DNA of 64,000 bases from Lichenicola sp964248625 (GCA_964248625.1 CAXTZG010000001.1:1-64000); one strand, 5' to 3'; positions 11,415 through 20,793 are shown, counted from the stretch's first letter. The notes: a model not told the origin generated them from the letters alone. Program-made: numbers and translations.

Positions 11415-12155
11415 TCAGACCTGCAACGCGGCCAGGGCGGCCAGCGATGCAGTCTCGGCTCTCAGGATCCGCCGCCCGAGCGAGATCGGGACGACGAAGC
11501 GGCAAGCGCGGAGAGACTGCAGCTCGGCTTCGGAGAATCCGCCCTCCGGCCCGATCAGCAGCCCTGGCTGCACCGATGCGCCAGCACCCGATCGCCAGGC
11601 GGCGATGCCGACGGAGGGGCCGGCATCGCGGTCCCCTGCCCGCTCGATCGCGGCCAGCAGGGGGCGCTGCGGGTCCCAGCCGCCGAGCAGATCGGGCAGC
11701 CGCGCCAGTTCCGCGATCGCAGGCAGGCTCAGCCGCTCGCACTGCTCCGCCGCCTCGACGGCGATCGCCTGCCAGCGTCCGGCATTGATCCGGGAAACGT
11801 TGCTGCGCTCGGTGGTCACCGGCGCGAGAGCGGCCGCGCCGAGCTCGGTGGCCATCCGCACCACCAGGTCGGTGGCATCGCGCTTCAGCGGCGCGAACAC
11901 CAGCATCGGCCCGGGCTCGGGCACGGCCGGCCGGACCTGGTCCAGCAGCCGGAAGCTGCCGCGATCCCGGCGCAGCGCCTCGATCGACGCGAGCCACTCG
12001 CCATCCGCGGCGTTGAACAGCCGCACCCGATCGCCGGGCTGGCGGCGCAGCACATGGCCGAGATAATGCGCCTGGCCGTCGGCCATCGGCACGATCGCGT
12101 CCGTCGCCAGTCCCGCCTGCTGCGGATCGACATAGAGTCTGGGCAGGTCCTGCAC
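11415..12155 (-). CDS. rsmE: 16S rRNA (uracil-1498-N3)-methyltransferase
   Basis: 246 residues. The proposed start is GTG at 12155 (VQDLPRLYVDPQ), with GGAG about 11 bases upstream. The frame stays open far upstream, but that part is antisense to ubiA. The N-terminal PUA-like part includes HYLGHVLRRQPGDRVRLFN. The SPOUT knot holds LLIGPEGGFSEAEL and SLGRRILRAETA, the SAM-binding signature. It methylates U1498 of 16S rRNA using SAM. It is divergent from ubiA with only 48 bases between starts, so their promoters overlap. Confidence 0.93.
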   Translation of the reverse strand: MQDLPRLYVDPQQAGLATDAIVPMADGQAHYLGHVLRRQPGDRVRLFNAADGEWLASIEALRRDRGSFRLLDQVRPAVPEPGPMLVFAPLKRDATDLVVRMATELGAAALAPVTTERSNVSRINAGRWQAIAVEAAEQCERLSLPAIAELARLPDLLGGWDPQRPLLAAIERAGDRDAGPSVGIAAWRSGAGASVQPGLLIGPEGGFSEAELQSLRACRFVVPISLGRRILRAETASLAALAALQV

Positions 12156-12203
12156 CGCATCCGCTCCGTTGACCAACTGACGGCATGGCCATAGCAGAAG
12201 CGC

Positions 12204-13109
12204 ATGTCCCACACAGACATCGTCGCCGCCGGCTGGGTCCGCCACCTGCCGGCGCCGCTGCGTTCCTACGCGCTGCTGGCACGCCTCGACCGGCCGGTCG
12301 GCACCTGGCTGCTGTTCCTGCCCGGGCTGTGGGGCATCCTGCTGCCGGCTGGCGTGCCGGCGGTGGAGCGGTTGCGGCTGGCGGTGCTGTTCGCGATCGG
12401 CAGCCTGGTGATGCGGTCGGCCGGCTGCGTCGTCAACGACATGTGGGACCGCGACATCGACCGGCAGGTCGCCCGCACCGCCGGCCGGCCGCTGGCCTCC
12501 GGCGCGCTCCGGATGCGCCAGGCGGCGATATTCCTGGTCCTGCTGCTTGCAGCCGGGCTCGCGGTGCTGCTGTCGCTGAACCGGCTGTGCTGGGTGCTCG
12601 GGGCGGGGTCGCTGCTGCTGGTCGGGCTGTATCCGCTGGCCAAGCGCGTGACCTGGTGGCCGCAGCTGGTGATGGGCTTCACCTTCGGCTTCGGCGCGCC
12701 GATGGGCTATGCGGCCGCGACCGGCCGGATCGACTGGAGCATGGGCGCGCTTTACGCGGCGGCGATCCTGTGGGATCTCGGCTTCGACACGATCTACGGC
12801 TTCCAGGACATGGAGGACGACGCGCTGGCGGGCGTGAAATCCACCTCCCGCCTGGTCGCCGAGCAACCGCGCCGCTTCATCGCGGGCTGCTACGGGCTGA
12901 CGCTGGCGGCCCTGGCCGGCGCGGGGCGGCTCGGCGGGCTCGGATCGCTGTTCTGGCCGGCGCTGCTGTTGCCGGCGCTGCTGCTGGCGATGCAGGTGCG
13001 ACGACTCGACATCGCCCGGCCGGACGTCTGCCTGCGCCTGTTCCGCAGCAGCCGCGAGGTCGGCATCGCGGTGGCACTGGCGCTGCTGGCCGGACGGATG
13101 CTGCGCTGA
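12204..13109 (+). CDS. ubiA: 4-hydroxybenzoate polyprenyltransferase
   Basis: 301 residues, a polytopic membrane prenyltransferase that attaches the polyprenyl tail to 4-hydroxybenzoate in ubiquinone synthesis. Both Asp-rich motifs are present: NDMWDRDIDRQVARTAGRP (about 90-108) and DTIYGFQDMEDD (about 195-206). About eight hydrophobic segments follow the typical family pattern (for example WLLFLPGLWGILLPAG). The start at 12204 gives the usual short N-terminus before the LARLDRPVG motif. Divergent from rsmE. Confidence 0.95.
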   Translation: MSHTDIVAAGWVRHLPAPLRSYALLARLDRPVGTWLLFLPGLWGILLPAGVPAVERLRLAVLFAIGSLVMRSAGCVVNDMWDRDIDRQVARTAGRPLASGALRMRQAAIFLVLLLAAGLAVLLSLNRLCWVLGAGSLLLVGLYPLAKRVTWWPQLVMGFTFGFGAPMGYAAATGRIDWSMGALYAAAILWDLGFDTIYGFQDMEDDALAGVKSTSRLVAEQPRRFIAGCYGLTLAALAGAGRLGGLGSLFWPALLLPALLLAMQVRRLDIARPDVCLRLFRSSREVGIAVALALLAGRMLR

Positions 13110-13183
13110 AAGCCGCCAGGACCGCGCCGGAGGACAGGCCGGCCGGATCGGTTGCGGGACATGGCCTGCCGTGACGCGCATGG

Positions 13184-13211
13184 CGGCACGGGCATGACGT
13201 CGCCCGTGCCG
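13184..13211. terminator. Bidirectional hairpin between convergent ubiA and ohr
   Basis: A perfect 10-bp stem (CGGCACGGGC / GCCCGTGCCG) with an 8-base loop lies in the 156 bases between the two convergent stops. No T-tract. Confidence 0.5.
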
Positions 13212-13265
13212 AGGTTCCACGGCGAACCGGCGGCTGCCGATCCGCCAGCCGGCCGTTGCGACCAC

Positions 13266-13691
13266 TCAGACGACGCTGAGCTTCACGTCGATGTTGCCGC
13301 GGGTGGCGTTCGAATAGGGGCAGACCTCGTGCGCCTTCTCGACCAGCGTCTGCGCCGCCGCGCGCTCGACGCCAGGCAGTGACACCGCCAGGGCGATCTC
13401 GAGACCGAAGCCGCCTTCGGAGCGCGCGCCGATCCCGACGGTGGTGGTCACCTTGGCATCGGCCGGCACCTTGGAGCCACCCTGGGTCGAGACGAACTTC
13501 ATCGCGCCGATGAAGCAGGCCGAATAGCCGGCCGCGAACAGCTGCTCCGGATTATGTCCGGGGCCGCCAGCGCCGCCCATCTCCTTCGGGGTCGCGAGCT
13601 TGAGGTCGAGGCTGCCATCCTCGGTCGCGGCATGGCCGTCACGGCCGCCGGTCGCATGGGCGGTCGTGGAGTAGAGAACGTTCACGGGCAT
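13266..13691 (-). CDS. ohr: Organic hydroperoxide resistance protein (OsmC/Ohr family peroxiredoxin)
   Basis: 141 residues, the standard Ohr length. The two redox-active cysteines are visible: Cys59 in GYSACFIGAMK and Cys124 in HEVCPYSNATRGNI, the Ohr rather than OsmC version of the second motif. The enzyme reduces organic hydroperoxides using lipoylated dihydrolipoamide. The start has AAGGAG 7 bases upstream. It is divergent from the MarR-type regulator at 13855, the classic ohr-ohrR layout, so repression released by organic peroxide is expected. Confidence 0.96.
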   Translation of the reverse strand: MPVNVLYSTTAHATGGRDGHAATEDGSLDLKLATPKEMGGAGGPGHNPEQLFAAGYSACFIGAMKFVSTQGGSKVPADAKVTTTVGIGARSEGGFGLEIALAVSLPGVERAAAQTLVEKAHEVCPYSNATRGNIDVKLSVV

Positions 13692-13752
13692 GATCTTCTC
13701 CTTCTGGATGCTGTGGCGCGTGGCTCAACCGGCCCTGCAGCCCGAATGACGT

Positions 13753-13836
13753 ATCGCGGACGGTTCATCGGCTTACGACCGACCTCCCTGCATGGCAGGC
13801 ATGTGTTCCATCGCGCACGATGCAATCGCGGACGAT
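13753..13836. promoter_or_regulatory. ohr-ohrR intergenic repeats, candidate OhrR operators
   Basis: ATCGCGCACGAT (13810-13821) and ATCGCGGACGAT (13825-13836) are direct copies with a 15-base period; each is itself a short palindrome (ATCG/CGAT arms). A partial copy, ATCGCGGACG, is at 13753-13762. They lie just upstream of the regulator start and between the divergent promoters. They do not match the AT-rich OhrR boxes I know from other bacteria. Confidence 0.4.
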
Positions 13837-13854
13837 ATAAAGAGGTGCATGACA

Positions 13855-14319
13855 ATGGTGGTGGTTGACCCGATCGTGACCCATCCGGCCCGGGAGCTCG
13901 ACGAGCTGCTCTGCTTTGCCGTGTATTCCGCCGGCCATGCCTTCACCCGTGTCTACAAGCCGTTGCTGACGGCACTCGGCCTCACCTATCCGCAGTATCT
14001 GGTGATGCTGCTGCTATGGCGGGCCGACCGGCGCACCGTGGGCCAGATCGGCGAGGCCCTGCTGCTGGACTCCAGCACGCTGACCCCGCTGCTGAAGCGG
14101 CTGGAGGCGGCCGGCATGATCCGTCGGGTCCGGGACACGCGCGATGAGCGCCAGGTGCATGTCCTGCTGACGCCGCAGGGCCGCGCCTTGCAGCAGCAGG
14201 CTTCCTCGATCCCCGATTGCATGCGCACTGCGATCAGCGACGTGTCGATCACCTCGCTTGCCCGCCTGGCCGACGAGATCGCGCATCTGCGCAACCTGTT
14301 GAGCGATGCTGCCGATTGA
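13855..14319 (+). CDS. ohrR: MarR-family organic peroxide sensor/repressor
   Basis: 154 residues from the ATG at 13855, which has AGAGG 9 bases upstream; in-frame ATGs at 13849 and 13792 are alternatives. The reactive N-terminal Cys is in ELLCFAVYSAGHAF (Cys20), as in OhrR. The winged helix has TVGQIGEALLLDSSTLTPLLKRLEA and the wing RVRDTRDERQVHVLLT. OhrR represses ohr and itself; oxidation of the Cys releases DNA. Divergent from ohr. Confidence 0.92.
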   Translation: MVVVDPIVTHPARELDELLCFAVYSAGHAFTRVYKPLLTALGLTYPQYLVMLLLWRADRRTVGQIGEALLLDSSTLTPLLKRLEAAGMIRRVRDTRDERQVHVLLTPQGRALQQQASSIPDCMRTAISDVSITSLARLADEIAHLRNLLSDAAD

Positions 14320-14573
14320 ACCGCGGCTCAACGCTTCCGATGCCGCGACCCGCAGCACAGCAGCGCGATCCGGACGCCACGGACGAACACGTCGATCCAT
14401 GAGGGAGTCCGACAACCAGGACGCGATTTGGCCAGAAGCATGGAGTCGGACGCTGGCTGGGTGTCCAGGGCATGCGGTGATCGGCGAATATCGGGTTTTT
14501 GTTCGACATCGTCTCTACGCTGTCGCCTTGCAGGCGGAGTATGCAGCGGTGACGATCGGATTTCAGTGGAAAC

Positions 14574-14648
14574 TGGTGCCGGGTGAGGGATTTGAACCCC
14601 CGACCTTCGGTTTACAAAACCGCTGCACTACCACTGTGCTAACCCGGC
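14574..14648 (-). tRNA. tRNA-Thr(UGU)
   Basis: On the minus strand the 7-bp acceptor GCCGGGT pairs with ACCCGGC, followed by discriminator A and an encoded CCA. The D-stem GCAC/GTGC, anticodon loop TTTGTAA (anticodon TGT), variable loop and T-loop TTCAAAT are all in place. The outermost anticodon-stem pair (27-43) is a G-A mismatch. 75 nt including CCA. Confidence 0.95.
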
Positions 14649-14958
14649 AGACCGTTGATATTCGTCATTTTCTAGACACGAGCTGACGCCAGGTCGAACG
14701 TTTTCGCCGTGCGCCCGGCTCCTGCCTCCGTATGGCCTTTGTAATCGCTTCGGTGCGTCTTGCGCAACGTCACGTCAGGCCATCTGGGTCTCGACAACCG
14801 CCCTGATCCCGCGACCGGATCCGATCACCCGTGCGCCCTGCTGCCATCGACACCGGACATGCCTGGCTTTTGGTCGTTACAGATCGGCTCGTGCTGGCTC
14901 TTGCGGTTGGTCTAAGCCTGCGTCCTCGTCAGCCACGACGACCGGGCGCTCACAGCGT
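14649..14958. other. Intergenic, nothing recognised
   Basis: 310 bases between the tRNA-Thr 5' end and the stop of the GGDEF/EAL gene. The part next to the tRNA (14655-14690) is AT-richer and must hold the tRNA promoter. No gene or clear repeat was seen. Confidence 0.5.
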
Positions 14959-17900
14959 CTATCCGCAGGCGATCGACTCGACGGTATGGCTTGCGGTGAA
15001 CGCGTCCATCCAGGTTCGGAGGTCATTGGGCGGACAGGGTCGGCCGATCCGGAAGCCTTGGATTTCGACGCATCCCAGATCACGGAGCAGCTCGATCTGC
15101 TGGTCGGTCTCGACGCCTTCCGCAGTGACAGCGGCATCCAGGCTGTCGCACAATCCGGCGATGGCACGCACGATGGCGGTCGCTTCAGGCCTGACACCGA
15201 GTTCCTGCACGAAGGACTTGTCGATCTTGATGCGGGTGAACGGCAAGGTGCGCAGAAAGCTCAGCGATGAGTAGCCCGTTCCGAAGTCATCCAGCGCGAT
15301 GCTTATTCCAAGTGCCCTGAGTTGCTCCAGCATGCATGTGGCTGCCGTGGTGTCGTCGATCATGGCGGTTTCTGTCACCTCGAGTTCAAGTCTGGCGGGC
15401 TCCAGCCCGGTTTCAGCCAGGATCTCGAGGATCCTTTCCACCAGGCCCGGCAGGTGAAACTGCGATGGCGACAGGTTGACAGAGACCTTCATCGTTTTCG
15501 GCCAGGTTACGGCCTCTCGGCAGGCAGCAAGCAGCACCCAGTCGCCGATCTCAGGCATCAGCCCGGTCTTCTCAGCGAACGGGATGAAGTCGGCTGGTGA
15601 CACGTTGCCCCGGGTCGGGGACCGCCACCGCAGCAGCGCTTCGCACGACGTGACCACATCGCGCACGATGTCGACCACGGGCTGGTAATGCAGCACGAAC
15701 TGTTCGCCGACCAGTGCTGCGCGCAGGTCATGCTCCAGCTCGCGCGATGCGTCGCTCGGGTCCTTCGCTTGCCGCTCGTCGGCAAGCGACCTGGAGCCGC
15801 GCCGGCGGTCGGTCGTCGAACCAGCCGGTTCGCCTCGAGGCGGCTGTGCCCATGTCGTCCCTTCCGGACATTCCATCTCGATCCGGTTCCGGCCGTTTTC
15901 CTTGGCCTGGTAGAGGGCAACGTCGGCGCGGGCGACGAGCGTCACTGTGGTATCGGTGGTTCGAAGAAAGGCGACGCCTCCGCTTGAGGTGACGATACGG
16001 CTTGCGTCGCCGAAATGATAAGATGCGTCGTTGATGGCGGACCGGATTGCGGCGACGCGTTCCATGACCATGTCCCTCGCTCCTGGCAGAACAATGAGGA
16101 ACTCTTCTCCGCCATAGCGTCCCGCCGTTTCGGGTGGTTTGATGACCGCGCTTAGCCTGCCTCCGAACGCTGCAAGCACCTTGTCGCCTGCCAGATGACC
16201 GAACCGGTCGTTGATCGCCTTGAAATGATCAATGTCGCAGAGCAGCACCGCGAGCGGGGTCTCCGAGCGCGAGGCCGCAGCGACAGCCTCATCCAGCGCC
16301 CCCATGATCGCACGCCGGTTCGGCAGGCCGGTGAGGACGTCGGACATGGCAAGCCGCTGAAGTTCGCTTCTGGCCTGCTCGATCTCGGCCGTGCGCGCGC
16401 CGACCATCTCCTCGAGGCGACGCTGGCGGCGAAGCAACAGCCTGACGCGCCCCTGCCAGGCAACGACAAGGATCGCGACGACGGTCAGCGCGCACAGCGT
16501 GTAGAACCACAAGCGCCGCCACCAGGGCGCCCGGATATGGATGGTAAAGCCGACGGGGGCGGATATCTCGGCATGGGCGGGGTCGACGGCAACCAGTTCG
16601 AAATGGAACGTGCCGGCGGGCAGGCCCGCATAACGGACGTCGTGCCCCGTGGTGTCATTCCAGCCTGTGTCGAGCCCGCGCAGCCGGTAGCGGAACGCCA
16701 CGTTCCCGCGCGCATAATCGAGATCGACGAAGCGGATCACGAGCTGCCCAGCACTCCAGTCAATGTGGATCGATGATGCCAGGGACAGCGCCCGATGCCC
16801 AATCGAGAGCCCTGTGACGCGCGGATGGAGTGCGGTTGTCGGCGGAAGGTGGACAGGATCGACAAGATGCGTCAGCCCATGGCTTGTCCCGAACCACATC
16901 GAGCCGTCGGTATCCTCATAGACAGCCCATTGATCCATGTCGTTGCTGATCAAACCGTCGACCTTGTCGAATCGACGCCAGGATTGCCCGTTGAACATGT
17001 CAATCCCGTGATCGGTGCCGACCCACATCCAGCCGCGACGATCGCGGTGCAAGAACAAGATGTTGTTGGAACCAACCATCGGCGCAGTGATCGGAGGAAG
17101 CCGCTCAAGGCCGCCAGGAGCCAGATGGAAGCGCAGTATGCCGTCGCTTTCGGTAAACACCCAGAGATCGCCATCCGGAGCGAATGCCATTCCACCGCTT
17201 TGGCCGCTCGGCAGGATGTCGGATGCCATGAGGTTGAAACGGCGTGTCGCATCGCGCCGGAACAGGCCGTCCCTGGTCAGGGCCCAGATCACGCCCGCCG
17301 GGTCGGCGGCCACCTGGAAGGTCGCGTGGGGCAGTGCGACATCGGCCTGTATGGCCGACGCAGGCGCGTCGGCATTCGCAACGACGTAGAGGGCCTTGGG
17401 AGAGCACAGCCAGAGATGATCGTCGCGATCCACCAGAGTTGTCGACACGTGGCCGACCAGCGGAAACCGCTCGATACGGTTCGCGACGGGATCGAATCGG
17501 ATGAGCGGAGCGTCGGGGGGCGCTGCCCAGAGCCGACCGCTCCGGCTCGCTTCCACGCTCGGACTTCCGCCCGGAATGCCCTCCGCCCTGCCATCGAGCC
17601 GAACGGTGTCACCAAAGGTCGCGACCCAGAACTGCCCGTTGCGAAGCCGTGTCATCCCCCAGATCAGGTCGCTCGGCAGTCCGTCGTCGGCGGTCCAATG
17701 CTCCCAGGTGCCAAGCCCGAGACTTCGAAATGCCCCGTGTCCCATGCTGCCGACCCAGAGCGAGCCCTCGCGATCGAACAGGAGTGCCTCGATCGGCGTC
17801 GCAGACAGTCCGCCTTCATGATGGCCGTAGCTGTTCCATCTGGTCCCGTTCCAGTCCAGCAGCCCATCCCCGCCCTGGGTCAGGACGCCGCCGTGGCGGT

Positions 17901-18732
17901 CATCCAGAAGATCCAGCGAGGCCGGGATCCTGTCGTAGGACTGACCGTGCCCACTCGGGACCATCACGACGCTGAAAGACGATTCATGCGGCCGGCGCCA
18001 GGCGAGACGGTTGACGCTGCGAAGCCAGAGCGTGCCGTCCGGTGCACGGACTGCCGTGCGCCAGATGTCCGAAGGCAGGCCGTCGGCGGTGCCGAACACC
18101 ATCGTTTGTCCGTTCTTCACGCGGCAGATCGCATTGCCGCATCCGATCAGGAACGCACCATCGGCATCGGCGGCGACGAACCGGGCCTGCGCCAATCCAG
18201 GGATCGCGGTCAGCGTCGCTTGATCGAACAACGGCGAGAATGGGCCCAGGGCGTTCACGCCGACCGTGGCGTGCAGGAACCGTCCGCCATTGCCGACCAC
18301 AATGCTTCCGCCACCCAGCGCCACAAGGTGGGGCGATCGCAGATCCAGTGCCGCGCCGACGTCGACCTTGGTGAAGCGCTGCCCGTAGCGGACATAGATG
18401 TCATCGCTGGTGACCACCCAGATCCGACCGGCGTCGTCGATCGCGATCTTCCTGATCCACGCACCTGACGGCAACCCCACCGAAACATCGTAAGGCGTGA
18501 TCCGGGATCCGTCATATCGATACAGGCCAGCTTCCGTGCCAAGCAGGATATAGCCGTCTGCGTCCTGCGCGAGGGCCGATACGGACCCGTTGCCGAGGCC
18601 ACGGTCGTCCGTATAGTTCTCGAACTTGGTGAACTGTGCCTGGGCACTCCAGATCGTTAGCGTCTGGAACACCCAGGTGAACAGGACGCCGTACAGCCAC
18701 TGTCGCATCGGACGGTCAGACCTGGTCGACAT
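14959..18732 (-). CDS. Propeller-sensing diguanylate cyclase / c-di-GMP phosphodiesterase
   Basis: 1257 residues. An N-terminal hydrophobic segment (about 9-33) acts as signal or anchor. Two-component-regulator-propeller repeats follow to about residue 690 (LAQDADGYILLGTEAGLYRYDG and later copies such as DREGSLWVGSMGHGAF). Then come a Y_Y_Y-type beta-sandwich, a transmembrane helix near 765-785, a coiled-coil, a GGDEF domain (RYGGEEF near 870) and an EAL domain (CEALLRW near 1031; VNLSPSQF, ELEVTETAM, DDFGTGYSSL, EGVET). Both catalytic sites look complete. The inhibitory RxxD site before GGEEF is absent (KPPE). It should sense a periplasmic ligand and make and/or degrade c-di-GMP. Start uncertain: no clear Shine-Dalgarno; a second ATG is nine codons in. 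Confidence 0.9.
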   Translation of the reverse strand: MSTRSDRPMRQWLYGVLFTWVFQTLTIWSAQAQFTKFENYTDDRGLGNGSVSALAQDADGYILLGTEAGLYRYDGSRITPYDVSVGLPSGAWIRKIAIDDAGRIWVVTSDDIYVRYGQRFTKVDVGAALDLRSPHLVALGGGSIVVGNGGRFLHATVGVNALGPFSPLFDQATLTAIPGLAQARFVAADADGAFLIGCGNAICRVKNGQTMVFGTADGLPSDIWRTAVRAPDGTLWLRSVNRLAWRRPHESSFSVVMVPSGHGQSYDRIPASLDLLDDRHGGVLTQGGDGLLDWNGTRWNSYGHHEGGLSATPIEALLFDREGSLWVGSMGHGAFRSLGLGTWEHWTADDGLPSDLIWGMTRLRNGQFWVATFGDTVRLDGRAEGIPGGSPSVEASRSGRLWAAPPDAPLIRFDPVANRIERFPLVGHVSTTLVDRDDHLWLCSPKALYVVANADAPASAIQADVALPHATFQVAADPAGVIWALTRDGLFRRDATRRFNLMASDILPSGQSGGMAFAPDGDLWVFTESDGILRFHLAPGGLERLPPITAPMVGSNNILFLHRDRRGWMWVGTDHGIDMFNGQSWRRFDKVDGLISNDMDQWAVYEDTDGSMWFGTSHGLTHLVDPVHLPPTTALHPRVTGLSIGHRALSLASSIHIDWSAGQLVIRFVDLDYARGNVAFRYRLRGLDTGWNDTTGHDVRYAGLPAGTFHFELVAVDPAHAEISAPVGFTIHIRAPWWRRLWFYTLCALTVVAILVVAWQGRVRLLLRRQRRLEEMVGARTAEIEQARSELQRLAMSDVLTGLPNRRAIMGALDEAVAAASRSETPLAVLLCDIDHFKAINDRFGHLAGDKVLAAFGGRLSAVIKPPETAGRYGGEEFLIVLPGARDMVMERVAAIRSAINDASYHFGDASRIVTSSGGVAFLRTTDTTVTLVARADVALYQAKENGRNRIEMECPEGTTWAQPPRGEPAGSTTDRRRGSRSLADERQAKDPSDASRELEHDLRAALVGEQFVLHYQPVVDIVRDVVTSCEALLRWRSPTRGNVSPADFIPFAEKTGLMPEIGDWVLLAACREAVTWPKTMKVSVNLSPSQFHLPGLVERILEILAETGLEPARLELEVTETAMIDDTTAATCMLEQLRALGISIALDDFGTGYSSLSFLRTLPFTRIKIDKSFVQELGVRPEATAIVRAIAGLCDSLDAAVTAEGVETDQQIELLRDLGCVEIQGFRIGRPCPPNDLRTWMDAFTASHTVESIACG

Positions 18733-18838
18733 ACTGGCCGGCGTCGCGCGGTGACATGGCGGGCATCCCTGGAGGAGGCCAATGTCGCTTCAATGAGTTA
18801 GGATTGGCTGAAGATAATGGCAAAACCCTGGACCGCGT

Positions 18839-18870
18839 GGTCCCGCCGACGACATGTCGTTGGCGGGACC
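18839..18870 (-). terminator. Long hairpin after the sedolisin gene
   Basis: The arms GGTCCCGCC and GGCGGGACC enclose a further self-complementary ACGAC/GTCGT, giving a stem of about 15 bp starting 6 bases after the stop of the S53 gene. A short T-run (TTTT) follows about 15 bases later on the minus strand. Confidence 0.65.
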
Positions 18871-18876
18871 GCTTGG

Positions 18877-20793
18877 TCAGGGATTGGAGGCAGACTGCGG
18901 TGCACCGGCCAGTGGCACCTGCGACAGGCCGAGCATCGCTGCAACGTTTGGCGTGCCGTTGCCGGTCGTGAAGCTGTAGGTGCCGCTGTTGGCGGTCACG
19001 CCGTTGAAGCCAGGAATGGATTGATGGAAGGCGGCAGGACCACCGGACCCCTGACCCTGTGCCAGCAGATAGAGATAGGGATTGAGGTTGCCCTGACGTC
19101 CCTGGATCTCAACAAGCAGGGCAACCGCACTGGCCATTTCCGGAGCCGCGGCGCTTGTGCCGATGACGCTGTCCCACGAGCCGTTAAAGACCACGTTGAC
19201 AGCGGAACGATCGGTGTTGCCTGAACCATCGCTGGGCAGATTGCCTCCGTTGCAAGGTGCTTGCGCGATATCCGGGCAACCGCCCATTTCCATGCTGATA
19301 TCCGGCACCGTTCGAAACGAGGATGAACCGGTATTGACCGCAGACTGGTAGAGCGGCTTGAAGTACAGGGAAGAGATCCCGCCGCCGGCACCCCATACTC
19401 CGCCAGTGACGCTGACGCCCATGCCGTAGGGGTCGAATGCAATCTCAGGGTCCGACCAGGCATTTTCATTCGGGTAAGTCGGGTCGGAGCTGGCAGGCAT
19501 CGACCCCGCACCGAGGTTGGTGCCACCAACAGCGGTGACATTGGGATCGGCGGCCGGTTCCGACACCCCTGTGATGAACTGCCCGGTTCCGCCTGAGAAA
19601 TAATCAGGATTGATGCAGGCGCGGCCGCCCGCATCTCCCGATGCGGCAATGAAGGTGATGCCCTGCGCGTTGCCCTGCTTGAAGAGCTCCGTGTAGATAT
19701 TCAAGATCGCCGTCTGATCCAGACCGCTATTATAGGCGGCAGTGTAGTACAGCTCGCACTGGCCGAAGGACAGCGACACCACGTCGGCGGTGTTGTCGTT
19801 CAGGATCGCCGTATAGCCGGAAATCAGCGACTGATCGCTCAGGTCAGGTGTATTGTATAGAATCACCTGAGCTCCCGGTGCGCCGCCCAGGACCTGCTGG
19901 ACGTCGACGGTCGCCTCCTCCGAGGCAGCGCTGCTGGCGGAGAATGGGGCGCCGCCATTGACCAGCCTGCGTGCATAGAGATGTGGATCCGCGGTCTGGC
20001 CCGAGCTGGCGGTGAACTGCTCATGGTCGAACAGGGTAGCTATGTCGGAGTCAAGCACGTCGCTGGCCATCAGCACAGCAATCGTCACCCCATGACCATC
20101 CAGGCGCTGCGGCCTGCCCTGCACGGTGGTCGTGGCCTGATAGGACGGATAACCGTAGGCCTGCTTGAGGTCATTGTAGAAAAGGCCTCCGGTCGGGCTG
20201 GACTGGCTGGCGGGTACCGCGTAACCGGCGGCGCTCTGGCGCACATACCCAGCAGCACTCTGGCGCACGAAAGACGAGGCATCGAAGCCGCTGGCGCTGA
20301 AGGCCGAGATGATTGCGCCCGAGGCGGACAAGGCCGGTGGCAGGACAAGCGGCTTGCTCGCGACCACGCGCTGCTGACCATGCAGGTTGGCCGCCAGGGC
20401 CAGAGCGGTGTTGAAGGCCAGGTTGACCTGGCTCGTTGTACCGACGACGTGCAGGGAGCGGCTCTGCATCGTCACCTGCAACCCGAATGCCTGAAGAACC
20501 GCCGTGACGGTCTTCATGATCCCCAAGTTAGCACCGTAGGCGGAAGAGAACTGGGCAGGCGTAAGCCAGTGATGATACTGCGGCGAAGTCGGATCTTGCT
20601 GCTGGGCCAGCAGCGCATCAAGGGAGGCGGTGTTGCGCAGCGGCAGGATGACATCAAACTGCACCTGCTGCGACTGCGGAGCCGAGCCGAGCAGCGTCAG
20701 CTTCGGCGGCGGTGCCGCGTGAGCCGACATGCTGGCTATACTCGATACGAGAAGCGCTGCTGTAGCGAGCAGCATGGATCTATTTAAGCGCAC
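18877..20793 (-). CDS. Secreted S53 (sedolisin/kumamolisin-type) serine-carboxyl peptidase
   Basis: 638 residues. Signal peptide to about residue 26 (LLATAALLVSSIASMSAHA). The pro-domain (about 30-190) includes SPQYHHWLTPAQFSSAYG and VNLAFNTAL, typical of pro-kumamolisin. The catalytic domain has the E..D pair in SEEATVDVQ (Glu293, Asp297), the oxyanion Asp387 in AASGDAGG, and the nucleophile Ser in GTSAAAP (near 547). These enzymes are acid endopeptidases active outside the cell after removal of the pro-domain. The stretch VRQSAAGY is exactly duplicated at 176-183 and 184-191, at the pro/mature junction. An AT-rich promoter region lies at about 20860-20910. Confidence 0.93.
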   Translation of the reverse strand: MRLNRSMLLATAALLVSSIASMSAHAAPPPKLTLLGSAPQSQQVQFDVILPLRNTASLDALLAQQQDPTSPQYHHWLTPAQFSSAYGANLGIMKTVTAVLQAFGLQVTMQSRSLHVVGTTSQVNLAFNTALALAANLHGQQRVVASKPLVLPPALSASGAIISAFSASGFDASSFVRQSAAGYVRQSAAGYAVPASQSSPTGGLFYNDLKQAYGYPSYQATTTVQGRPQRLDGHGVTIAVLMASDVLDSDIATLFDHEQFTASSGQTADPHLYARRLVNGGAPFSASSAASEEATVDVQQVLGGAPGAQVILYNTPDLSDQSLISGYTAILNDNTADVVSLSFGQCELYYTAAYNSGLDQTAILNIYTELFKQGNAQGITFIAASGDAGGRACINPDYFSGGTGQFITGVSEPAADPNVTAVGGTNLGAGSMPASSDPTYPNENAWSDPEIAFDPYGMGVSVTGGVWGAGGGISSLYFKPLYQSAVNTGSSSFRTVPDISMEMGGCPDIAQAPCNGGNLPSDGSGNTDRSAVNVVFNGSWDSVIGTSAAAPEMASAVALLVEIQGRQGNLNPYLYLLAQGQGSGGPAAFHQSIPGFNGVTANSGTYSFTTGNGTPNVAAMLGLSQVPLAGAPQSASNP

